DNA of 64,000 nucleotides from Ligustrum vulgare (GCA_963555705.1 OY743184.1:28288639-28352638), one strand, 5' to 3'. Positions 1 through 11,349 are shown, counted from the first letter of the stretch. Notes: generated by a model from the letters alone, not told the origin. Program-made: numbers and translations.

Positions 1-190
1 GTCCTATTGACTACTTCTGTCTGACTATCCGTTTGAGGATGGCATGTAGTGGAAAATAATAGTTTAGTACCCATTTTCCCCCACAGAACCTTCCAGAAGT
101 AACTAAGGAATTTGACATCTCTGTCAGACACTATACTCCTAGGCACCCCATGTAGTCTGACAACTTCCCTAAAGAATAAGTCTGCTATGT
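1..190 (-). pseudogene. Integrase core continuation of gypsy element A (shifted frame)
   Basis: Read on the minus strand, this stretch continues the integrase catalytic core of the element A polyprotein in a different frame. The translation contains a '[13 protein letters not shown]' segment, carrying the second catalytic Asp, and '[13 protein letters not shown]', carrying the catalytic Glu, both typical of Ty3/gypsy integrases. The frame is lost in the neighbouring ORF near positions 238-245, where the usual DSFSKMAHF-type motif reads as DSLVKWHTS. One missing base explains this. The window edge cuts the element, so the integrase C-terminus and the 3' LTR of A are not visible. Confidence 0.8.
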
Positions 191-3100
191 TCACGGCATC
201 ATCAGTTTTATGGCAAGGAATGAAGTGTGCCATTTTACTAAACTGTCCACCACCACAAAAATGGAATCCCGACCTTTGTTGGTCCTAGGCAATCCTAACA
301 CAAACTCCATGGATATGTCTACCCAAGGCTCACTAGGAACTGGTAGAGGAGTGTACAAGCCATTTGGTAATACCTTAGACTTGGCTTGTTTACAAGTTAT
401 GCATTTATTACAAATTTGGTGAACATCCCGTTTCATCCTAGGCCAATAAAAATGTTCCTTTAACGTTTTCAATGTTTTTAAAACACCAAAATGACCCATC
501 AAACCACCCCCGTGAGCTTCACGTACTAAAAACTCACGCATAGAACAGTTAGGCACACACAATTTATTTTCCTTAAACAAATAACCATCATGCCTATAAA
601 ATCTATCAAATGCTCCCTTTTCGCAAGAGACATAAATAGAGGAAAAATCATGATCGTTCGCATACAAATCTCGAACATATTCAAATCCCAATAATTTAGC
701 ATTCAATGAATTAAGGAGCACATATCGTCTTGACAACGCATCTGCAACTATATTGTCCTTACCGTGTTTGTATTGAATGACATAAGGAAAAGTCTCCACG
801 AACTCCATCCATCGGGCATGTCTTTTGTTCAACTTACCTTGCCCCTTGAGGTGCTTTAACGACTCGTGATCCGTGTGGATGACGAATTCTTTTGGCCAGA
901 GGTAATGCTGCCAAGTCTCCAATGCCCTGACAAGAGCATAAAGCTCCTTATCATACGTTGGATAGTTCAACGCTGCCCCGCTCAGCTTTTCACTGAAATA
1001 AGCTATCGGCCTCTTTTCCTGCATAAGAACAGCTCCAATCCCTATTCCTGATGCATCACATTCAATCTCGAAGGTTTGGTTAAAATTAGGTAATGCTAAG
1101 ACTGGTGCAGAACATAAGGCATCTTTAAGCAACGCAAATGCATTTTCCTGTTCATCCCCCCAACGAAAACCCACACTCTTTTTAATTACCTCAGTGAGTG
1201 GTGTGGCGATTGTACTGAAATTTTTCACAAACCTCCTATAAAAACTTGCTAACCCATGAAAACTCCTTACCTCGGTTACACTCTTTGGTGTTGGCCATTC
1301 CCTAATAGCTCGGATTCTCTCCTCATCAACCGCGATACCATCCTTACCAACAACATAACCAAGGAATATGACCTTATCGATGCAAAACATACACTTTTTA
1401 AAGTTAGCATACAATTTTTCAGTGCGTAAAACCTCAAGTACAAACCTCAAATGCCTAACATGCTCTTCTACATTCTTACTATAAATTAAAATGTCATCAA
1501 AATACACGACCACAAATTTACCAATGAAAGCTCGTAAAACATGGTTCATCAACCTCATGAATGTACTAGGAGCATTGGTGAGACCAAACGGCATAACTAA
1601 CCATTCATAAAGCCCATATTTGGTTTTGAATTCAGTTTTCCATTCGTCCCCCTCTTTCATGCGTATTTGGTGATATCCACTCTTAAGATCAATTTTACTA
1701 AAGACGCACGAACCATACAATTCATCAAGCATGTCATCTAACCTAGGTATAGGATGGCGATACTTTACCGTGATATTGTTGATGGCCCTACAATCCACGC
1801 ACATCCTCCAGGTTCCATCCTTCTTGGGCACCAATAAGACCGGCACCGCACATGGGCTCATGCTTTCTCGAACGTAGCCCTTGCTCAACAACTCGTCAAC
1901 TTGCCACTGAAGCTCCTTTGTTTCCTCCGGATTGCTTCTATATGCAGGCCTATTTGGAATGATAGCTCCCGGTGTAAAATCAATCTGGTGCTCGATGCCC
2001 CGAATGGGTGGCAGCCCACTGGGTATGTCTTCCGGGAATACATCATCAAATTCCTGTAAAAGAGAAACAGCTAAATGGGGGAGGGAAGAGTTAGTGTCAC
2101 CGAGCGCAAGGAAGGAGTCCTTGTACATTAGTAAGACCATTGGTTGGTGGTCAAGGGCAGCTCTTTTGATATCACTCCTTTTGGCTAGGAAGCTCATTTT
2201 GGTTTTCTCTCCTCTTTCTTTTCTGGCACTCGTCACTCGCTCTCCTTTTTCTGAGGTGGAACCCTCAACTCTCTGTTTTTCTCTCAGCTCTCCTTTTTCT
2301 GGGATCGTGGTCCCAACTCTCTTTTGAACACTCAGCTCTCCTTTTTCTGGGATCGGGGTCCCAACTCTCTTTGTCCTCTCTTCCTCACTTTTTAGTTTCA
2401 GCTGATCCTCATAAACTTGCTGTGGAGTTAATGGCATAAGTCTAATGCTTTTCCCATCCTTCGTAAAACTGTATCTATTTTTGTACCCATCATGTACCAC
2501 CCTCCTGTCATATTGCCATGGCCGACCCAACAGGATGTGTCCAGCATGCATTGGAACCACATCACAAATTAACTCATCCTCGTATTTCCCGATAGAAAGG
2601 TTGATTAACACCTGCTTATTTACTTTTATCTCACCGGACTCATTCATCCATTGTAATTTATAAGGCCTAGGGTGTTTGATAATAGGTAAACACAATTTCT
2701 CAACAAGAGTGGTACTAACCACGTTGGTACAACTCCCCCCATCAATGATCAAACTACACACTTTATTATTAACAAAGCATCTAGTATGGAATATGTTTTC
2801 CCTTTGCTCACCCGATTCCTCCACCTTAATTTGGGTACTAAGGGCACGCCTAGTAATAAGGGATTGAGCTACCGCATAATCTCCATCCTCACAATCACTA
2901 GCTTCTTCTAAGGCAGGCATATCCCTAAACTCATCATCATCCTCAACCTCATCCTCCGACACCACCACCCCGTTTCGCACAAGCATTATTTTTTTGTTCG
3001 GGCATTGTGATGCAATGTGTCCGATCCCCATACACCTAAAACACTTGATGTCCCTACTTCTAGGAGGTTGAGAGTTAGAAGCGGGGTTACCTTTATTGGT

Positions 3101-3508
3101 GGACTCCTCTCGAGCCTTTGGTGGTTCTGGCTTCCCCTTTGGAGCAGCTCCTTCATATTTGTTATTTCCACTCCACGTAGGTTTCCAAGGAGTTGAACCC
3201 GAAGAGTATTTCGTTGTTCCTTTCCTCTTTAGCTGCCTCTCCACTTTCATCGCCATGTGCAACATCTCCTCCAGTTCAACATAATGTTGTAGTTCGATTA
3301 CTTTTGCAATGTCCCTGTTCAAACCGCTCAAAAACCTGGCCATTGTGGCCTCCGGACCCTCCTCAATATTCGCTCGGATCATAGCAATCTCCATCTCTTT
3401 ATGGTATTCCTCGACACTCTTTGAACCCTGAGACAAAGTTTGGAGTTTTTGGTACAAGTCCCTATAGTAATGGTTGGGCACAAACCTTTTTCTCATCAAA
3501 CCCTTCAA
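191..3508 (-). pseudogene. Ty3/gypsy gag(C-term)-protease-RT-RNase H-integrase polyprotein, element A
   Basis: A 1105-residue open frame encodes most of a plant Ty3/gypsy polyprotein. Domains in order: gag C-half with a zinc knuckle (C156-x2-C159-x4-H164-x4-C169); retropepsin-like protease with D256-G-G in place of DTG/DSG; a variable linker (380-425) of VGTxIPEKGEL-like repeats; reverse transcriptase with FSKIDLKSG (603-) and YFDD (669-672); RNase H with D818, E855, D880 and D923; integrase with an HHCC-type region (H999, H1006, C1036, C1039) and first core Asp D1064. The internal frame is long and free of stops, so this is the youngest-looking element here. It is still broken: gag is split off upstream by a frameshift, and integrase is broken near 240. 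The ORF's first Met is an internal gag residue, not a natural start. Confidence 0.93.
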
Positions 3509-4116
3509 CTCGTTCCAGGTCTCAATAGGTCGTTTACGTTCCTCCTCCTACTTGTCACTAATTGATCCCACCACACAAGTGCATAGTCGGCGAATTCTAT
3601 AACCGCCAACTTCACCTTTTTCCCCTCTGAGTAGTTGTGGCACTCAAAAATCAGTTCTACCTTCTTCTCCCACTCAAGGTACACCTCCGGATCACTTTTA
3701 CCCTGGAAAGCTGGTATAGTCATTTTAATGTTTCCCAGGCTTCTATCCATCCCATCTTCATCCCTATATTCACGCCTATTGCCCCTTCCACGCCGACCAC
3801 CTCGGCCTCTTCGCCTACCCACGCTAGTCACTGACACATTCCCACTATCATCATCAACACTATCACCTATCTCAACATCATCATCATCCCAGTCTCTATT
3901 TCTAGGATTATGGTCATACCTTTGCGGCCTCCGGATATTAGGAGCCGTGCGCGGCTGCTCTCTATGTAGTTGGGCAATATCCGCACTATTCGTGTCCACA
4001 GAGTTTTTAATTTCCCCCAACCTCGCATCCAACTTCTCGAATCGTTTTTCCAACATTGCAAGAAAGTGGAACTGTTGGTTATCCTCCCCTGTCGATGATG
4101 CGTCTTTCTGTGACAT
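3505..4116 (-). pseudogene. gag N-terminal part, element A
   Basis: This 203-residue frame is the start of the element A gag. It has an N-terminal polar segment predicted coiled, then a basic Arg/Gly-rich stretch (about 101-120, RRRGRGGRRGRGNRR), then the retrotransposon gag core with the landmark 'EWEKKVELIFECHNYSEGKKVKLA' region split over the following residues. A frameshift near 3535-3550 sends the frame into a short tail. The correct continuation (gag core into [15 protein letters not shown]) is the adjacent 1105-residue frame, which overlaps by 4 nt. The ATG at 4116 is taken as the true start because a non-coding leader and primer site precede it. Confidence 0.85.
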
Positions 4117-4680
4117 GGTTAGTGATCAAAAGAAAAGAGAAAAATTATAAATAATTTTCAAGAAAATATATCCTCACGTGTTTAGCACTCGTGTATCACT
4201 CTATTCGGCCTTTTCCCTCTATTGATCTCACCACTCTGCCTTTTTCCTCTCTGTCCCTTTCCTCAAGCTCTCAACGAACCCACCAAACTAGTCACGGACT
4301 TGGTTCTTGTGGAATTAACCCAAGGTGCAAGACACAACAGATGAAAAGAAGATTTGATGGAATATTGGACTCAAGAAACTGATGGAACGGAATGAACGAA
4401 TTTGCAGGTAGTGATGGATGACGAAACTACTATGAATGTGGGAAAAATTAAAAGGTATCAAGAAAGGTCTTCTTGACTATGGAATGATGTCTTGATCTTG
4501 CTCTTCAATAATAATCACTTTTTTTTTTTTTTTTTAATCAAGAACAATCAATAACGACAAGAATTGAAACTAAGACCAGTTTAGTAACCGTGCAGAATTT
4601 TCAAGAACAATGAAATCTAATGAAGAAAAAAAATATGAAACCAAAAACAAGAATTATATCAAAACCTGGATTTAGAGCCA
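4117..4680 (-). other. 5' leader of element A between primer site and gag
   Basis: About 560 nt of non-coding leader read on the minus strand. It contains a long homopolymer run (T on plus, about 4518-4537) and AT-rich sequence, but no convincing ORF. The length is normal for the leader of a plant Ty3/gypsy element. Confidence 0.6.
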
Positions 4681-4693
4681 AACTCTGATACCA
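4681..4693 (-). other. Primer binding site (initiator tRNA-Met type), element A
   Basis: The minus strand reads TGGTATCAGAGTT. Its first 11 nt match the TGGTATCAGAG core complementary to the 3' end of plant initiator tRNA-Met. It lies 2 nt inside the LTR end (..ATCACATCA), as expected. The same PBS and a very similar LTR end occur in element E (51937-51949), so A and E are relatives. Confidence 0.85.
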
Positions 4694-4695
4694 AA

Positions 4696-5300
4696 TGATG
4701 TGATTCTTGTTGGGGAATCACGGGATCTCGCGGAAATTGAATTAAACACTTGGAAAGTTCCAAATCCAGATTAATTGACGATAACAATATGACCCGACAC
4801 TCACGACTCAAGAACCAAGGATGTATCAAATCCAAGACCCGTTAAGATGCGGAATGAAGAACCATAAAGGGGTGAACACCACAAAGGTTGTCAAATCCTT
4901 TGATAAGTTCAAGGGGTTCAATCAAGAACGAAGAAGAACAGGGATAAACTCACCTAATTCAAGCAATCTCATTAATCATAAAAGTTGTGTCTTTACAATG
5001 ACAAAGGAAACATAATATAACCTAAAAACACGTCCAAAATTAGCCCTAGCCGCAAAACACAATTTAAAACGCGGCGGAATTTACGGCCGTAAAAATCATC
5101 CTTACGGCCGTAATTGACCCTCGGGTCCAAAATTGCCTTTTACTCTTACGGCCGTGACATTGGTTCTTACGGCCGTAAGACACCTTCTGAATAAAACTGC
5201 ACAACTCTGTTACGGCCGTGAATTGATTGTTACGGCCGTGCGATAGCAAAGTTACGGCCGTAACTCCAAACCTTACGGCCGTAAAAGGCCATCTGAATTG
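4696..5300 (-). repeat. LTR of gypsy element A (shared with an upstream copy)
   Basis: In minus orientation the sequence ends ..ATCACATCA immediately before the primer site. The far (5') edge is not sharp; it lies just after the pol-tail stop at 5309. The U3-like part contains eight copies of (T)TACGGCCGT(AA) between 5081 and 5285. The downstream part shares a GGCTAGGGCTA phrase with the LTR of element E. The LTR is flanked on one side by gag of A and on the other by a pol C-terminus. Confidence 0.7.
5081..5285. repeat. Cassette of ACGGCCGT palindromes in LTR A
   Basis: Eight copies of the self-complementary octamer ACGGCCGT, most embedded in TTACGGCCGTAA, occur within about 205 bp of otherwise AT-rich sequence. 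They start near 5082, 5102, 5148, 5168, 5211, 5231, 5253 and 5274. Spacing is irregular (20-46 bp). They fall in the promoter-proximal (U3-like) half of the LTR. Function is unknown; they could be protein-binding sites or CpG methylation targets. Confidence 0.85.
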
Positions 5301-5308
5301 TTTTCTCC

Positions 5309-5527
5309 TTATTCTTTGACCCAAATGCCTTGTAACGGTTTTGGCGCATCTCCCATATTGTCATGCATTGAAAATGGAGTCTTCGACCATGCATTTGAAT
5401 ATTCATCCACACAAGCTTGCATAAACCCCTGCATTGCTTGCTTGATCTTCTTAGCCCTCAGCCTCGTTATTGGTCCCACTGGCACATGCAACGGGTCCTT
5501 AATGGTATGGTCACTCAGGTACTCATC
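5309..5527 (-). pseudogene. pol C-terminal tail of a second gypsy copy
   Basis: The minus-strand frame ends ..GIWVKE-stop at 5309. It contains a PVGPITRLRAKKIKQAMQGF-type segment characteristic of the extreme C-terminus of plant Ty3/gypsy polyproteins. It sits directly upstream of the LTR in the same orientation, as a pol tail sits before a 3' LTR. The LTR at 4696-5300 therefore has a pol end on one side and PBS-gag on the other. This is an LTR-sharing tandem pair or the product of unequal recombination. The fragment breaks abruptly at about 5527. Confidence 0.65.
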
Positions 5528-6925
5528 AAAGGGTCTTTGGATTGTGGAGGATTATCATAAGGAGATAGAGTTGTTGATGATTAAGACGAATGTAGAGGAG
5601 GATATGGAGGAACCATGGCCAGATTTTTGAATGGTTTGAATATGGTGTAGTTAATGTAGTGGAGCTGCAACATTATGTGGAGTTGGGGGACATGATACTC
5701 ATGGCTACGAAGGTAGTAAAGAGATTGAAGAGAAAAGGGGCAGCTAGGTATGCATCGGTTCTTCAGGTTCTAATCCATCATAGAAATCTAAGTAGGAGGA
5801 CAAGGGAGATGTGACTATTTCAAAGGGGAGAATGAAGATGCCTAAGGGGAAAGATGAAAGTGCTAGAAAGTTCACGCTAAAGGTAGAATCCCAGCCATCT
5901 AGGAGTAGGATATCCAATGCTTCCAATATTTGGAAAGGGGACACATTTCTTCTCAATGACCCAACAAAAGGGTAACGATGTTTCAAGATAATGGAGTAAA
6001 AAGTGAAAATGAGGAAAATTATATTGGCATGCTCACATTAGAGGAAGCTAGTGATGATGAAAAAATGGAGTATGTAGTGGGTGGAGGGCTATTGTTCACG
6101 AGGAGAGCTTTTAGTGTGCAAATCAAGATGGATGACTAGGAGCAACAAAATGAGAATATATTCCATACGCAGTACCACGTAAATAGCATGGTATGTAGTA
6201 TGATTATTCATGGGGTAGTTGTACTAATTTGGTTAGCACTACTCTTATTGAAAAATTGGGTTTAACTTGATTAAAACATCCTAAGCCTATAGGTTGCAAT
6301 GGTCGAATGATTGTGGGAATGTAGTAAATAGGAAGGTGTTGGTGAATTTTTCAATTGGTAGCTATCATGATGAAGTTTTGTGTGATGTAGTTCCTATACA
6401 TGTCGGGAACATTTTGTTGGGGAGACCATGACAATATGATAGGAAAGTGATACATGATGGGTACAAAAATAGGTATAACTTTACAAATGGTGGGAAATCT
6501 ATTATCCTTGCACCATTGACATAGATACAAGTGTATAAAGATCAAGTTAAATTGAAGAGTGAGGAAGAAAAAAATTGAGAAGGAATGAGAAAAAGAGAGC
6601 TGAAGCCAAGACCTCAAAAAATGAGAGAAGTGTGATGAAAAGAGAGTTGAGGTCAGGATTTTAGAAGAAGAAGAGAAGTGTGAAAAAATAGAGTTGATGA
6701 TTATACCTTAGAAAAAGGAGAGAATAGTGTCAAAAATGAAAATGAGAGGAGAGAAAGTTTTAGTAAAATTCTTTGCAATGGGAAGTGAGTTGAGGAGGGC
6801 AATAGTTAAGAGTAAACCAATGATCTTGTTGGTCTCCTAAGGATTCTAACACATCCCTTCATAGTTTCGATACTTCTTTATTATAGAAAATTGAAGATGT
6901 GTTCTTAGAGGATACGTGTTAAAAT
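5528..6925 (+). pseudogene. Degenerate gypsy gag-protease fragment (plus strand)
   Basis: Frames on the plus strand resemble the gag of elements A and E. 'VEDYHKEIELLMIKTNVEED' corresponds to [20 protein letters not shown] in A, and 'LQHYVELGDMILMATKVVKR' is recovered across frameshifts. Next come a protease remnant around 6140-6260 (NIFHTQ.. / MIIHGVVVLI, where DGGSCTN is expected) and a repeat-rich linker (6540-6770). A final 'EDVFLED' near 6890-6910 marks the start of the RT-proximal region. There are many stops and frameshifts. The fragment lacks the gag N-terminus, both LTRs and RT, and lies head-to-head with the minus-strand pol tail at 5309-5527. Confidence 0.75.
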
Positions 6926-7538
6926 TTTCAGTAGATTTTTAGGCATTTTTTCTACTGATGTGATTTTTCCTTGAAGGCTTCATTTGTTTTGTCTTTTAAT
7001 GAAATGTTTTTCTTTAAAGCTTAGAGCTCACTTTCTTATATCGAAGAGTACTTAGCTCATAACTTATGATACTTTTGAATTGTGTTTCATTTGTAGGGGA
7101 AAATTTATAGGGCAAATTTAATTTTAGGTAGCATTTTTACCTTCTCTATTTTTTCGAACCCTATAGTTTTATGCTCCAATTTTTACCATGTAGAACTTAC
7201 GTTTTTTTGGTTGAATTTTGTGTCTGCTTTTTGGACTTTTAGTCTTGATTCCAAAAAAATTTTCCCTTTAAGGATTTTTCCTTTTCTCAGTATAGATTTA
7301 TTTATTTATTATTATTTTTTTTGACAGGTATTTTTGTTGAGTACATTTTTACTAAACTCGCACTGTTTGGGCTTTTAGAGAGCATGTAATTCTCATGCCC
7401 TTGAAATTTCCTTTGCCATTTTGAATTTGGTCAGCTTTAATCATTTCAAAAAGGCTTTCAATTCATGTGAATTACATTTTTACAGATAGTATTTCTTGAA
7501 ATGCTCTGCATTCCAAGAATGGATTAATGGCTATCCCT
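6926..7538. other. Unassigned AT-rich DNA downstream of a minus-strand integrase
   Basis: No ORF or structural RNA is supported. Because the integrase relic at 7539-8136 reads leftward, this stretch may be the decayed pol tail, 3' untranslated region or LTR of that element. I found no PPT, LTR end or target duplication to prove it. Confidence 0.35.
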
Positions 7539-8136
7539 TTAGTGTTTCAAGTTCCTAAGCGCATCCCCACAATATTCTGGACACCTTGTAGGGACTATGA
7601 ATGGGACTCCTAGTTTTACTATGAGTACTGCCTCAGTTTTATAACTAAGAGAAAATGGAGTTTTTCTTGTGCTAGTTTGGCATGTTGTTTGGTAGGACCA
7701 AAGTATACTAGGAAGTAATTTCTCCCAAGCACCTTTGAGTTCATCTAACTTTGTGTGTTTAATAATCATGTTGATGACTTCTACTTGTCCATTGGCTTGA
7801 GGGTGGTTTGTAGTTGAGTAGTGTTTTTTAATGTCTAGCTCTTTGCAAAACAATTTGAGTTTTTCATTGTCGAACTACTTGAATTTTTTTGTGATAATTG
7901 AACGGGGGATTCCAAAGTGACAATGATGGATTTCCATATAAAATATTTATTTTTGGTTCAATGATCGTTGCCAAAGGTCTTATCTCCGCTGATTTTGTGA
8001 AGTAATCTACTGTCACAATGGCGCATTTGGTTTCTCCTTTCTTGATAGGCATTGTTCTAATTAGGTTTAACAATTGGTGCAAATCTCTGGCATTTATCTT
8101 ATTTTTACACGAATTTAATTGCATCTTTTTAAGCAC
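7539..8136 (-). pseudogene. Tat-like gypsy integrase remnant
   Basis: Two consecutive minus-strand frames form a broken integrase core. The upstream frame (7864-8136) has CAIVTVDYFTKSAEIRPLAT, carrying the first catalytic Asp, followed by EPKINI. The downstream frame (7539-7853) has 'HYSTTNHPQANGQVEVINMI', carrying the catalytic Glu, followed by WSYQTTCQTSTRKTPFSLSY. These phrases are typical of the Tat/Ogre branch of Ty3/gypsy rather than of element A. Frameshifts near 7860 and 7930 disrupt the second Asp region. Confidence 0.85.
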
Positions 8137-8599
8137 TGGAAAATAGTAATTTTTCCTTAAGAGTTTGTTGATGAATGCTTGTTCCTCAATACGGTTTCCA
8201 CACTTCTTGTGAACTTTCCTTATTGCAAAGAAGGCCTCTTCCTTATTTAAGGATCTAAAAATTGGGGATAATATCCTTTTTTATAAAGGACTTCATAAAT
8301 TATGGTAAATTTTGAAGCTCTGATTCTCAAGTCCCAAGTTGCAGAGTCATATTTTGGTATTCTACCATTCTTAAATTTTTTTTGATAATTTCATTTTCCA
8401 AATATACTCTTTTCTATCTCTATTAATGTAATTTCTCCATGATTGGTTGCCACTTGCTTCACCTTCCAAGTAGAATGCTATCGAGTTCGTCAATTCCCTC
8501 GTCGGTGGCAGAATGAGCTAACACTTCAGTGTGGCCATTCTGGGTCCTAAGATCTTCTTGGATGTTTATAATGGAAAACCTGCTAAGTTCTTCCTGAGC

Positions 8600-9660
8600 T
8601 ATTTACAAGAACTAAACCATGCATTTATCTTTGATTTGGTAGGATTCTTTAAACTGGTTAACTACCAGCTGGGAGTCATTATAAGCTATGATCTGGCTAA
8701 CTCTCATTTCTTTTGCCCTTTTGAGTCCTGCTAAGTGCTTTGTATACTACTTCATTGTTTGAAACTTTGAAGTTGAAGCATAGTGCTAAGCAGAATTACT
8801 GGTGATCTTGATTTATGAGGATGATGTTGGCACCCGCCTTAGTTTCTGTGGTGGATCATTTAAGAAAGAGATCCCATGAAATTTCCAAGGACTCCGTGCT
8901 TGCATTTTCTAGTTCCGAACTGATTTCTGCAATGAAGTCGGCTAGCATTTAGCCTTTGATTGATATTCTTGGTTTGTAAAAAATATCAATTGGAAGAGCT
9001 TCATTGCTCATTTTACCATTCTTCTAGAAGTATCAGATTTGTGTAAGACTTGCCTTAATGGGTAGTTCTTGAGGACTTTGACTTGATGATCCAAGAAATA
9101 CGGACTTAGTTTTTTGAATGACATAATGAGAGCATATGCTGACTTATTCATGGGCTAATACTTTTGTTAGGAAAACAGTAGTGCTTGTTTAACATAGTAG
9201 ATTGACTATTGGATCTTTCCCTCATTTCGTATGAGCACTGCACTAACGTAATCTTTTGATATTGCCATATACAAATATAGGGAATTCTTTACCATTAACT
9301 TGGCTGGTAGGGGAGCTTGAGAGAGCTAGATTTTGAGACCCCGGAACACTTGTTGGCATTCCTGAGTCCAAATAAAGTATTTCCCTCATTTGAGGATTTC
9401 AACGAATGGTTTACATTTATTTACTATTTTTAGACTTGAATCTGCAAAGTTCTACTATCCTTCTAGTCTAACTTTGTATAGGTTTGGATAGGGTCTTCAT
9501 TTCTAGGACTGCATTGATTTTTTTTTTTTTTTTATTTTGATTGATTTCTCTTTGGTTAACCATGTATCCCAAGAATTTCCAAAAATGTACTTCAAATGAG
9601 AGTTTTAAGCGAATGAGCTTCATTTCGTATTTTCTCTAAATATAAAGCATTTTTGGGAGA
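8600..9660 (-). pseudogene. Tat-like gypsy RT C-terminus and RNase H remnant
   Basis: On the minus strand, upstream of the integrase remnant, broken frames give three landmarks. 'LGYMVNQREINQNK' with 'INAVLEMKTLSKPIQS' (about 9480-9610) is the end of the RT palm/thumb. 'FIWTQECQQVFRGLKI' (about 9320-9370) starts the connection/RNase H region. 'LAGLKRAKEMRV..AYNDSQLVVNQF' (about 8640-8740) is the second RNase H block typical of Tat elements. Many stops are present. The order RT-RNase H-integrase is colinear with 7539-8136, so both are one element with its gag, protease and most of RT missing. Confidence 0.8.
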
Positions 9661-9716
9661 TGCTACATGTGGTCTTTCCATTTCTAGATCTGTAATCATG
9701 CAAGTCCTATCACCAA

Positions 9717-9730
9717 GACTCTGATACTAA
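9717..9730 (-). other. Decayed primer binding site
   Basis: The minus strand reads TTAGTATCAGAGTC, two changes from the TGGTATCAGAGC core of initiator tRNA-Met sites. It is followed at higher coordinates by a plausible LTR end (..TATCACAAAT). Only about 60 nt separate it from the RT remnant. If it is real, the Tat-like element lost gag, protease and most of RT by internal deletion. Confidence 0.45.
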
Positions 9731-10030
9731 TTTGTGATAATGAGACCTTGCGATAGTACAAAGCAATACAATATTAGAGTAGTTTGAAATCAATAAAGTA
9801 CATAAAGTCAAAGCAATAAATTGAAGAAAGTAAATCTCCAAGAATTACTTTTGAAACCGGTAGTAATATGTTCTTCAAAGGGACTCAGATTTCCCCCCCC
9901 CCCAACCCCCCCCCCCCCCAACAAAGATAACACCATAAAGAGGGCTCAAGAACACTCCCCAAACAACCCTTACAACCTACTGCTTTGGACACGAAATGGA
10001 GGACCTATTGACCTATAGGTAATTTAACAT
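9731..10030 (-). repeat. Possible LTR remnant with long C-runs
   Basis: AT-rich sequence follows the decayed primer site. It contains two long C-runs (about 9893-9902 and 9907-9919, with two A between). No gene is supported. The opposite LTR end is not recognisable, so assignment as LTR rests only on its position. Confidence 0.3.
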
Positions 10031-11349
10031 TGTTATTTTGATCATAACAAACAAGATTATATTGTGTTGTTAACAAATGTGCTTAAAGTGTTTCATGTAA
10101 TGATAAATCTTCAAAGTATTCAATGTTCAAATAGTCTCTCAAAGATACAAATCGATACTATATGATCAAGCACATGATATGCAAAGATCAATGTCAATTC
10201 AAGATCAAGAAAGAATTGAAGATATGATCAAGATTCAAGTTGAAAAGCATGACATAAAGATCAAGTATTCAAGCATACAAGATTAGAGTTCAAGCTCAAG
10301 TTGATTTGACCTATTTAAAGGTATAATACTCTCAATCTTTAGCAATGAAATTCAATAAGCACAAAAATGATTTTTATGCATCAAGACACTAACTTGAAAA
10401 TTTATCACTTGCATAAAAATATATTTTGGCTTCAAAATATGAAAATAATTTTAGCAAAAGACAAATTTGACATAAATAAAGTTTTCCAAAATTTATATAT
10501 TTCGGTCAACCATTGGAGTTTTGGGTCAATCGAAAGTTGGTCAACCGAAACTCCACTTTTACTATTTCTCAACCACCATATTGACACTTCCGTCTGCCAA
10601 AAGTCCAGAATTGATCAACCGAAAGTTGCTAAGTTTCAATTCCTTGTTCTATAAATAGTCTTCTCTTTTGCTTTCATTTTCAACAACTTAGAAGAGATTT
10701 TAGAAAAAATTTCTTGTGAAAATTCATTGTTCTTACTTGATTTATATTCATCTAGCTTTATAAAAAAAAAAACTTTGATTGATCTAAACTTTGTTTTATC
10801 AAATTCATCAAAATTTTTGGAAGAAAGTTTTTGTGAAGATTCTTGATTTCATATTGTTTAAACTTCTTCAACAACTTCACATTATATATTGAAATTAAAG
10901 TATAAGTCTCTCTTTATTCTAAACTTGTCTTAATCTTATAAAGAGAGAATTTCAATTGAATAACTTTGATTATTTGTACTATAGTTTTCATATCATTTTA
11001 TTAATCAAAGTTTCATTGCCTAAACACTTTTAGCTTAACTTATTGTTGATTATTCAAGTGTGGCATCTCTTGGTACTTAACTTGATTCAATCATTTAATA
11101 AGAGATTATATTCTTTGAAAAACTTTGTTTGATTACATTGAACTTTTCATTATTTTTTGCATCAAAGTTTTTTATCTAACACTCGAACTTAATTTATTGC
11201 TATCTATTGAAGTATTAGTCTAACTCTCTTGAGACTTAATCTAAGTATATCATTTATCAAGAGAGTTATTTCAATTGTAATTCAATTCATTATATTTGGT
11301 GGTTTCGAGAGCCTTGTGAAAACTCAATTATTGTTAAGGATAAGTGCTC

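Noticed and set aside
1932..2327. 131-codon plus-strand ORF
   Set aside because: It is antisense to the protease-RT linker of gypsy element A, where GA-rich repeats keep several frames open. No family features.
3635..4150. 171-codon plus-strand ORF
   Set aside because: Antisense shadow of the basic gag region of element A (Arg/Gly repeats).
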